Assembly (NCBI GenBank): GCA_028865375.1
Contig: JAGWKJ010000109.1
Span: 1-7,747, forward strand
From: Hyphomicrobiales bacterium
GTDB taxonomy: Bacteria; Pseudomonadota; Alphaproteobacteria; Rhizobiales; Beijerinckiaceae
Reading direction: 5' to 3'
DNA: 7,747 bases
The position numbers were made by a program, and so were the translations under genes. The notes under the pieces were generated by a model. The model searched no databases, was not told the origin of the DNA, and saw only the letters and a list, made by a program, of their open reading frames with translations. Below are positions 1-5,488 of the stretch, one piece after another; position 1 is the first letter of the stretch; each line of letters begins with the position of its first letter.

Positions 1-11
1 GACGCGGCGGG

Positions 12-30
12 GCGGCGCCTCGCGCGCCGC
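12..30 (+). other. Perfect 7-bp inverted repeat upstream of phaC
   Basis: GCGGCGC (12-18) and GCGCCGC (24-30) are perfect inverted complements around a 5-nt loop. The hairpin would sit just before the phaC translation start, in its leader or at the end of whatever lies upstream. There is no T tract, so it does not look like an intrinsic terminator. In DNA this GC-rich such a repeat can arise by chance. Confidence 0.25.
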
Positions 31-42
31 TCGTGAACCTGC

Positions 43-48
43 GGGAAA
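43..48 (+). promoter_or_regulatory. Probable ribosome binding site of phaC
   Basis: GGGAAA lies 5 nt upstream of the ATG at 54. It favours this start over the in-frame GTG at 33, which has no purine-rich stretch at a suitable distance. The match to the Shine-Dalgarno consensus is only moderate. Confidence 0.45.
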
Positions 49-53
49 CGCCG

Positions 54-2060
54 ATGAAAGGCAAGCCACGGAACGGCGCGCCGAAGCGGCGCGCGAGCGC
101 GACGACGCGGCGCAAACGCGCTCCCGTCCGGGCGCGGACGGCCCATCAGGGTCCCGCCGAAACGTCCCCGGTCCTGCCGCCGGCCGTCGTCGCTCCGCCG
201 CCGCCCGAACCTCGCGCCCAATCCCCGGACCCCGCCTCGGCCCCGCGCGTCGAGACGCGCAAGGATGAGCGGACGCCGGAATCGTCGGCGCCGGGATCGC
301 CCGACTTCGACGCGCTGGCGCGCAACATGGGTCGCCTGTTCGAGGAGGGCGCCAAGGTCGCCGCCGCGTGGATGCGGCCGCGCGAGCACGGCGAGGCGAG
401 CGCCACCTACGCCGAGGAAACGTCCGAGGCGGTCCGCACCTTCGGCCGCATCGCGGAACATTGGATGGGAGACCCGTCGCGTTCGCTCGAAGCGCAGCGC
501 AAGTTGCAGACCGATTTCGTCGCGCTGTGGACCGACGCCCTGCGGCGCATGACCGGCTCGCCACCGCCGCCCGAACCCGCGCGCGAGACCGACAAGCGCT
601 ACGCCGATCCCGAATGGCGCACCAGCCCGGTCCATGACTTCCTGCGCAAGGCGCATTCGATGACGGAGGCTTGGGCGCGCGACCTGATCGCGCGCGCCGA
701 CGGCGTCGACGCGCACACCCGCCACAAGGCGGAGTTCTACCTGCGCCAGATCGCCGCCGCGCTGTCGCCGGCGAATTTCGTCGCCACCAATCCCGAGCTC
801 GCGCGCCGAACGCTGGCCGAGGGCGGCGAGAACCTCGTGCGCGGCATGAAGATGCTCGCCGAAGACATCGAGGCCGGCCATGGCTCGGTCAAGATCCGGC
901 AGGCCGATTCGGCGAAGTTCGACTACGGCGTCAACGTCGCCACGACTCCCGGCAAGGTCGTGTTCCGCAACGACCTGATCGAGCTGATCCAATATGCGCC
1001 GACGACGCCCGCGGTGCGCAAGCGCCCGCTGCTGATCGTGCCGCCCTGGATCAACAAGTTCTACGTGCTCGACCTCAACCCGGAGAAGTCGTTCGTGCGT
1101 TGGGCGGTGGCGAGCGGCCTCACCGTCTTCGCGATCTCGTGGGTCAACCCCGACGCGCGGCACGCGGGCAAGGATTTCGCGAGCTACATGGAAGAGGGCG
1201 TGCTCGCCGCCATCGACGCGATCGAGGCGGCGACCGGCGAGCGCGAGGTCTCGGCGGCCGGCTATTGCGTGGGCGGCACGATGCTGGGCGTGACGCTGGC
1301 CTATCTCGCCGCCAAGGGCGAGCGGCGGATCGCCGACACGACCTTCTTCGCCACGCAGCTCGACTTCGAGGAGGCCGGCGACCTGCTGGTGTTCGTCGAC
1401 GAGCCGCAACTTGCGCTGCTGGAAGGCGCGATGGCGCGCACCGGCTACCTCGAAGGGGCGCGGATGGCCAACGCCTTCAACGCGCTCAGGCCGGGCGAAT
1501 TGATCTGGTCCTACGTCGTGTCGAACTACCTGAAGGGCGAGCAGCCGCCCGCCTTCGACCTGCTCGCGTGGAACTCGGATTCGACGCGCATGCCCGCGGC
1601 AAACCACTCATTCTACTTGCGCCAGTGCTACCTCGAAAACCGGCTGTCGCGCGGCGAGATGACGATCGCCGGCAGACGACTCGACCTCTCCAAGGTGACG
1701 GCGCCGGTCTATTCGCTGGCGACCAAGGAAGACCACATCGCCCCGGCGCGCTCGGTGTTCGCGGGCGCCGCCAAGTTCGGCGGGCCGGTGCGATACGTGA
1801 TGTCCGGATCGGGCCACATCGCGGGCGTCATCAACCCGCCGGCCAAGGCGAAATACCAATATTGGACCGGCGGCCCGGTCAAGGGCGCGTTCGCCGGCTG
1901 GCTCGAAGGGGCCAAGGAGACGGCGGGCAGTTGGTGGCCCGATTGGCGCAAGTGGCTTGACGACAACGCACCCGCCATGACGAAGGCCCGGATCCCAGGC
2001 GACGGCAAGCTGAAGACGATCTGCGACGCGCCGGGCGAATACGTCAGGGTGCGCTGCTGA
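54..2060 (+). CDS. phaC: Class I poly(3-hydroxyalkanoate) synthase PhaC
   Basis: This enzyme polymerises (R)-3-hydroxyacyl-CoA, typically 3-hydroxybutyryl-CoA, into PHA at the surface of cytoplasmic storage granules and releases CoA. In ATG numbering (668 aa) the lipase-like box GYCVGG carries the nucleophile Cys405 (codon at 1266). The triad is completed by Asp560 in KEDHIAP (codon at 1731) and His588 in GSGHIAG (codon at 1815). The PhaC N-terminal domain spans roughly residues 180-360 and the alpha/beta hydrolase core roughly 330-600. Segments such as TFFATQLDF and FVDEPQ are typical of class I. The first 85 or so residues are an extra Arg/Lys-rich, then Pro/Ala-rich, probably disordered extension; Ralstonia PhaC is about 589 aa. 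I chose the ATG at 54 because GGGAAA lies 5 nt before it; an in-frame GTG at 33 would add 7 residues. Family assignment is certain; substrate chain length is inferred. Confidence 0.96.
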   Translation: MKGKPRNGAPKRRASATTRRKRAPVRARTAHQGPAETSPVLPPAVVAPPPPEPRAQSPDPASAPRVETRKDERTPESSAPGSPDFDALARNMGRLFEEGAKVAAAWMRPREHGEASATYAEETSEAVRTFGRIAEHWMGDPSRSLEAQRKLQTDFVALWTDALRRMTGSPPPPEPARETDKRYADPEWRTSPVHDFLRKAHSMTEAWARDLIARADGVDAHTRHKAEFYLRQIAAALSPANFVATNPELARRTLAEGGENLVRGMKMLAEDIEAGHGSVKIRQADSAKFDYGVNVATTPGKVVFRNDLIELIQYAPTTPAVRKRPLLIVPPWINKFYVLDLNPEKSFVRWAVASGLTVFAISWVNPDARHAGKDFASYMEEGVLAAIDAIEAATGEREVSAAGYCVGGTMLGVTLAYLAAKGERRIADTTFFATQLDFEEAGDLLVFVDEPQLALLEGAMARTGYLEGARMANAFNALRPGELIWSYVVSNYLKGEQPPAFDLLAWNSDSTRMPAANHSFYLRQCYLENRLSRGEMTIAGRRLDLSKVTAPVYSLATKEDHIAPARSVFAGAAKFGGPVRYVMSGSGHIAGVINPPAKAKYQYWTGGPVKGAFAGWLEGAKETAGSWWPDWRKWLDDNAPAMTKARIPGDGKLKTICDAPGEYVRVRC

Positions 2061-2085
2061 GACCGGCGGGCGCCGCGTCGCGCGT

Positions 2086-2098
2086 CCCCCCCCCCCCC
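2086..2098 (+). repeat. Homopolymer of 13 C
   Basis: Thirteen consecutive C bases lie 25 nt after the phaC stop and 87 nt before the aminotransferase ATG. No other homopolymer in the window comes close in length. It lies outside both coding regions, so length changes would not shift either protein. It could alter leader or promoter geometry, or simply be a place where sequencing miscounts. Confidence 0.9.
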
Positions 2099-2175
2099 GC
2101 CGTATCCCCCTTGGCAGGTTCCCTCCCACGCACGCGCCCGTTACAAATTCGCTGCCGCGGCGGAGGCCGCGCTCC

Positions 2176-2182
2176 GGGGGGA
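2176..2182 (+). promoter_or_regulatory. Probable ribosome binding site of the aminotransferase gene
   Basis: GGGGGGA lies 3 nt before the ATG at 2186. A second purine run, CGGAGG (2161-2166), is too far upstream (19 nt) to serve this ATG. The G-rich run is close to the start, but no better candidate exists, and the family alignment supports this ATG. Confidence 0.4.
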
Positions 2183-2185
2183 CAC

Positions 2186-3367
2186 ATGCCGCACATCATC
2201 GACGCCTTTTCGCGCATCGGCGAGGAAAACGCCTTCGCCGTGCTCGCGCGCGCGGCCGAGTTGCAGCGCCAAGGCAAGGACGTCATCAATCTGGGCATCG
2301 GCCAGCCGGATTTCGCCACGCCGCCCCATGTCGTCGAGGCCGCGGTCAAGGCGTTGCGCGACGGACACCACGGTTACACGCCGGCCGCCGGCATCGCGCC
2401 CTTGCGCGAGGCGGTCGCGGCCGATTGCCTAACGCGCACGGGCGCGCGCGTCTCGCCCGAGAGCGTGCTGATCACGCCCGGCGGCAAGGTGACGATGTTC
2501 CTCGCCATCCTGATGTTCGGCGAGCCGGGCGCGGAGATCGTCTATCCCGATCCCGGTTTTCCGATCTACCGCTCGATGATCGAGTTCACCGGCGCGACGC
2601 CCGTGCCCGCCCCGGTGCTCGAGGCCAACGGCTTCGCCTTCGACGCCAAGGACGCGCTGGCGCGCATCACGCCCCGCACGCGGCTCGTCATCCTGAACTC
2701 GCCCGCCAACCCGACGGGCGGCGTGGCGCCCGGGGCGGAGATCGACGCCTTCGTCGCCGGCCTCGCGCGCTTCCCCGAAGTCGCGATCATGTCGGACGAA
2801 ATCTACGGCCGGCTGACCTACGACGGCCTAGAACACCGCAGCCTGCTCGCCTATCCCGAGATCGCCGACCGGCTGATCGTGCTCGACGGCTGGTCGAAGA
2901 CCTATGCGATGACGGGCTGGCGGCTTGGCTGGTCGGTTTGGCCGGCCGCGTTCTTCGAGGCCGCGCGCAAGCTCGCGGTGAATTGCTGGTCCTGCGTCAA
3001 CGCGCCCGCGCAATGGGCCGGGCTGGCGGCGCTGACGGGGCCGCAGGACGCCGTGGAGGCGATGCGCGCCGAGTTCGACCGCCGTCGCAAGCTCGTCGTC
3101 GAAGGGCTGAACGCCCTGCCCGGCATCTCGGCCGTGACGCCCAAGGGCGCGTTCTACGCCTTCCCCAACGTGTCGCGCACCGGCTGGAAGGCCAAGCCGC
3201 TCGCCTCCGCCCTGCTCGAGCGTGCCGGCGTGGCGACGATCGGCGGACCGGACTTCGGGGTCCATGGCGAGGGCTATATCCGGCTCTCTTACGCCAATTC
3301 GGCCGAGAACATCGCCCGCGCGTTGGCGCGCATGGGCGAGTTTCTCGCGACCGAGCGCCCGGCTTAA
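2186..3367 (+). CDS. Class I/II PLP-dependent aminotransferase (aspartate/aromatic type)
   Basis: This is a cytoplasmic fold-type I aminotransferase of 393 aa that moves an amino group between an amino acid and a 2-oxo acid. Family residues are all present: the glycine-rich start of the fold (LGIGQPDFATP), Asn175 in ANPTGG, Asp204 and Tyr207 in SDEIYG (pyridine nitrogen and O3' of PLP), Lys238 in WSKTYAMTGWRLG forming the internal aldimine (codon at 2897), Arg246 for the PLP phosphate, and Arg366 in YIRLSYANS for the substrate alpha-carboxylate (codon at 3281). The length matches the aspartate aminotransferase subgroup Ib. The frame is open back to a TTG at 2111, but the family's usual N-terminus and the nearby G-rich run support the ATG. 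Substrate cannot be fixed from sequence; aspartate, aromatic amino acids or alanine are all possible. A link to PHA metabolism is not evident beyond adjacency. Confidence 0.92.
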   Translation: MPHIIDAFSRIGEENAFAVLARAAELQRQGKDVINLGIGQPDFATPPHVVEAAVKALRDGHHGYTPAAGIAPLREAVAADCLTRTGARVSPESVLITPGGKVTMFLAILMFGEPGAEIVYPDPGFPIYRSMIEFTGATPVPAPVLEANGFAFDAKDALARITPRTRLVILNSPANPTGGVAPGAEIDAFVAGLARFPEVAIMSDEIYGRLTYDGLEHRSLLAYPEIADRLIVLDGWSKTYAMTGWRLGWSVWPAAFFEAARKLAVNCWSCVNAPAQWAGLAALTGPQDAVEAMRAEFDRRRKLVVEGLNALPGISAVTPKGAFYAFPNVSRTGWKAKPLASALLERAGVATIGGPDFGVHGEGYIRLSYANSAENIARALARMGEFLATERPA

Positions 3368-3486
3368 GGGCGCGGCAACCAAACCCGGCCAGCCCCGCTT
3401 AACCCTGCTTTCCGTTCACCTTGCGCGTCAAGGACCGCGAAACCCGCGCCCTGCGATGGTCGTCCCGACACGACAGGGAGCGGACC
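3368..3486 (+). promoter_or_regulatory. Intergenic leader of the small gene
   Basis: This 119-bp gap is less GC-rich than its surroundings in places and probably holds the promoter of the gene at 3487. TTAACCCT at 3399-3406 is one base from the TTAACCAT form of the alphaproteobacterial CtrA half-site. The position 7 nt after the TTAA reads TTCC rather than TTAA, so the full TTAA-N7-TTAA site is only half matched. No convincing sigma-70 pair and no terminator hairpin with a T tract was seen. Confidence 0.25.
3476..3480 (+). promoter_or_regulatory. Ribosome binding site deciding the start of the small gene
   Basis: GGGAG is placed 6 nt before the ATG at 3487, a good Shine-Dalgarno match with good spacing. 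It selects this ATG over the longer in-frame reading that begins with TTG at 3421. Confidence 0.65.
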
Positions 3487-3915
3487 ATGACGATCGACGA
3501 AGGCGCCCATCTCATCGCCGCGATGGCGGCAAAGGGGCGCATCGAAGCCAGCGACGTGGCGACGCTTCGCCGCGCGTTCTTCGTCGAGGGTCCGACGACC
3601 CGCGAACAGGTGGACGCGCTGTTCGCGCTCGAGGCGATGCGGCTTTCGAAGGCGCCCGAATGGACGGAGTTCCTCGTCTCGACGTCCACCGCGCACGTGG
3701 TGTGGGAATCGCGGCCGAGCGGCGTGGTGAGCGAGAGCCAAGCAGAGTGGCTGCTCGCCCGCGCCGACGAGGCGGCGTCGGTCGGCGCGCTCGCCGCGCT
3801 GGTCGACGCGATGGCCGAGGCGCAGCGCGTGCCGGCGTGGTTCCTCGCCGCGGTCCGCGCGCGCGCGGCGCGCGGCTGGACGGGCGTCAACGAAGCGCTC
3901 GACGCGGCGGCCTGA
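3487..3915 (+). CDS. Small uncharacterised protein, 142 aa
   Basis: I cannot name this protein. It is soluble, with no signal peptide, no membrane segment and no Cys, rich in Ala and mostly helical by appearance. The order is a helix-turn-helix-like stretch (residues about 3-40, with AKGRIEASDVATLRRAFF), then an acidic helix, then a Trp-centred segment (EWTEFLV ... HVVW, about 58-76), then a second helical stretch (about 82-115) and a C-terminal helix. The first and second helical stretches resemble each other loosely, suggesting an old internal duplication. The pattern of a Trp-x-x-Phe/Leu segment followed by a VVW segment recalls an uncharacterised alphaproteobacterial family, from memory only. 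It has a clear ribosome binding site and the same codon bias as its neighbours, so it is very likely expressed. It converges on the - strand operon with an 18-bp gap. Confidence 0.75.
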   Translation: MTIDEGAHLIAAMAAKGRIEASDVATLRRAFFVEGPTTREQVDALFALEAMRLSKAPEWTEFLVSTSTAHVVWESRPSGVVSESQAEWLLARADEAASVGALAALVDAMAEAQRVPAWFLAAVRARAARGWTGVNEALDAAA

Positions 3916-3937
3916 GCCCGGCGCGCTTTTCGCTCAG
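3912..3937. other. Inverted repeat spanning the convergent gene ends
   Basis: CTGAGC (3912-3917) and GCTCAG (3932-3937) are perfect inverted complements around a 14-nt spacer. Each arm contains the TGA stop of one of the two converging genes (3913-3915 on +, 3936-3934 on -). It could act as a weak bidirectional terminator, but the stem is short, the loop is long and no T tract follows on either strand. The symmetry partly follows from both genes ending in TGA. Confidence 0.25.
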
Positions 3938-5481
3938 CGTTCCAATTCCCGCGACGCCGGCGGCTCGACCGCGTCGGGCAGGTGCGTCGCGTACCAGTCC
4001 GCGACCTGCTTCAGCGCCGGATGGGCGAGCGACTTGCCGAGGTAACGCCGCACGCGCGGCAGCATCTCCCGGTATTGCGGCTTGCCGTCGCGGCGGGCGA
4101 GCCGCGTGAAGATGCCCAGCAGCTTGGTCGCGCGCTGCGCGGCCATCAAGGAATAGGCTTGGGCGAACGCGGCGCGGTCGAAATCCGGGCGGCCGGCCGC
4201 GCGCAGCAGCGAATACAGCGACAGCAGCTTCAATTCGAGCGCGTCGGGAACGTCGACGCGCGCGTCCTGCAGGAGCGAGGCGAGGTCGTAGGCGGTCGGC
4301 CCGATCACGCAATCCTGGAAGTCGATGATCCCGATCCGCCTGTAGCCCTCGCGCGCGGGCAGCCACATCAGGTTTGGCGAGTGCCAGTCGCGCATGGTCC
4401 AGGACTTCTCGCCGTCGAGCGCGGGCGACAGCGCATAGCGCCACAGGTTGAGGAACACCGCCTTGGCGCCCGACGACAGCCGCGCGCCCGCGACATGGGG
4501 CGCGTACCATTCGAGCGCCAGCTCGACCTCGACCAGCATCGCGTCGAGGTCGTAGGGCGGGATCGGATGGCGGGTCCCGTCGGGCAGCGGCAAGTCGCCG
4601 GGAAGCGGCATGCCATGCAGGCGCGCCAGCGCGTTGACCGCTTCGGCGTAGCGCGCCGGTACGGGCGCGCCGGCCTGGGCCACGAACTCGCCGCCGAGGT
4701 CCTCGATGATCGCGACGCCGCCGGCGAGGTCGGCGGCGTGGACCTCGGGCGCCGAGAAGCCACGCTCGCGCAGGCCGCCGTCGACCGCCACGAACGCGCG
4801 CACGTCCTGCGCCAGCCGCGCGATCTGCGAATACGACCGGCCGAAACGCACGATCGCCTCGCCGCCGCGCGCGGGCGCCACCATCAAGACCGCCGTGCGG
4901 CCGTCGGCCGCGCGCAGCCGCCAATAGGCGCGCGAGGACGCGTCGCCCGCGATCGGCTCGCGCGTCGCCTCCGCCCAGCCGGAACGTTCGACCAGCGTCT
5001 CGACGTCGCGCGCCATCGCCAACCGGGGCGCGAAGTCGCCGTGGCCGCGGAGCGAGGCGGTGCGCGCGCCGCCGTCGACGGGACCGGCGAAGCCGAACGC
5101 GATTTCCAGCCGGTCGGCGGGTCGCGGCCCGCGGTCGGCCCATTCGACGATCGCCAGCGCGCCGTCGGCCGCCTCCGCGAAGCCGAGCTCCGCGACCTCG
5201 GCGGCGTCGCGGATGCGGTAGAAATCCGCGTGCAGCACCGGGAAGGCGAGGCCCTCGTAATCCTGCATCAACGTGAAGGTCGGGCTCGGGACTTCGAGGT
5301 CGTCGTCGCCGGCGAGCGCACGCACGAGCTCGCGGGCGAACGCCGTCTTGCCGACGCCCAGCGGGCCGGCCAGTTCGACGAAATCGCCGACGCGCGCGAG
5401 GTCCGCGACGCGCCGGGCGAGCGCGCGCGTGGCCGCCTCGTCGGCCAGCGCGAAGTGCCAGGTCTCGACGGCGCCGTCCAT
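3934..5481 (-). CDS. tsaE: TsaE ATPase fused to an AmgK-like sugar phosphotransferase
   Basis: This is a 515-aa bifunctional protein. Residues 8-150 are TsaE, the ATPase that works with TsaB and TsaD in making the t6A modification at tRNA position 37. It shows the P-loop GPLGVGKT (39-46), SPTFTL (66-71), HADFYR (84-89) and VEW (112-114). Residues about 156-505 are an aminoglycoside-phosphotransferase fold closest to AmgK, the anomeric kinase of N-acetylmuramate and N-acetylglucosamine in cell-wall recycling. Evidence there is GDASSRAYWRL (179-189), catalytic Asp365 with Asn370 in RDWHSPN, and metal-binding Asp387 in DFQD. The usual His two residues before the catalytic Asp is Met363. An internal ATG at Met156 marks the likely fusion joint but has no ribosome binding site. 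The start lies 4 nt after the kinase stop, so translation is probably coupled. No MurU gene follows. The TsaE half is near certain; the sugar substrate is inferred. Confidence 0.93.
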   Translation of the reverse strand: MDGAVETWHFALADEAATRALARRVADLARVGDFVELAGPLGVGKTAFARELVRALAGDDDLEVPSPTFTLMQDYEGLAFPVLHADFYRIRDAAEVAELGFAEAADGALAIVEWADRGPRPADRLEIAFGFAGPVDGGARTASLRGHGDFAPRLAMARDVETLVERSGWAEATREPIAGDASSRAYWRLRAADGRTAVLMVAPARGGEAIVRFGRSYSQIARLAQDVRAFVAVDGGLRERGFSAPEVHAADLAGGVAIIEDLGGEFVAQAGAPVPARYAEAVNALARLHGMPLPGDLPLPDGTRHPIPPYDLDAMLVEVELALEWYAPHVAGARLSSGAKAVFLNLWRYALSPALDGEKSWTMRDWHSPNLMWLPAREGYRRIGIIDFQDCVIGPTAYDLASLLQDARVDVPDALELKLLSLYSLLRAAGRPDFDRAAFAQAYSLMAAQRATKLLGIFTRLARRDGKPQYREMLPRVRRYLGKSLAHPALKQVADWYATHLPDAVEPPASRELER

Positions 5482-5488
5482 CGCGTCA
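5479..5488 (-). promoter_or_regulatory. Stop-start junction coupling kinase and tsaE translation
   Basis: On the - strand the kinase TGA (5488-5486) is followed by 4 nt and then the ATG of tsaE (5481-5479). No good Shine-Dalgarno sequence precedes this ATG, which fits ribosomes terminating on the kinase and restarting at once. Confidence 0.6.

Larger units (their letters stand above)
2061..2185 (+). promoter_or_regulatory. C-rich leader between phaC and the aminotransferase gene
   Basis: This 125-bp gap is long enough for its own promoter or for termination of phaC. From 2085 to 2150 I count 36 C against 10 G, an imbalance typical of Rho-utilisation (rut) regions in RNA, so Rho-dependent termination after phaC is plausible. 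There is no hairpin followed by T residues. A TTGGCA resembling a -35 box is at 2111-2116 and TACAAA resembling a -10 box is at 2142-2147. The 25-nt spacing between them is too long for a standard sigma-70 promoter. A 17-nt spacing would use the poor hexamer TTCCCT at 2119. Both functions are inference. Confidence 0.3.

Noticed and set aside
671..1960. Open frame of 429 codons on the + strand inside phaC
   Set aside because: It is a shifted-frame shadow of phaC, Arg-rich and without motifs, while phaC has its full catalytic triad.
2064..2075. Hairpin CGGC/GCCG after phaC as a terminator
   Set aside because: The stem is only 4 bp with a 4-nt loop and no T tract follows.
2111..2147. Sigma-70 promoter from TTGGCA and TACAAA
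   Set aside because: The 25-nt spacing is far from the usual 16-18 nt, so the pair is not called as a separate promoter.
2111..2185. TTG start giving the aminotransferase 25 extra residues
   Set aside because: The extra residues do not fit the family's N-terminus, and the ATG at 2186 follows a G-rich run.
3887..5143. Open frame of 418 codons on the - strand
   Set aside because: It is a frame-shifted shadow of the TsaE-phosphotransferase gene, with no recognisable domain.
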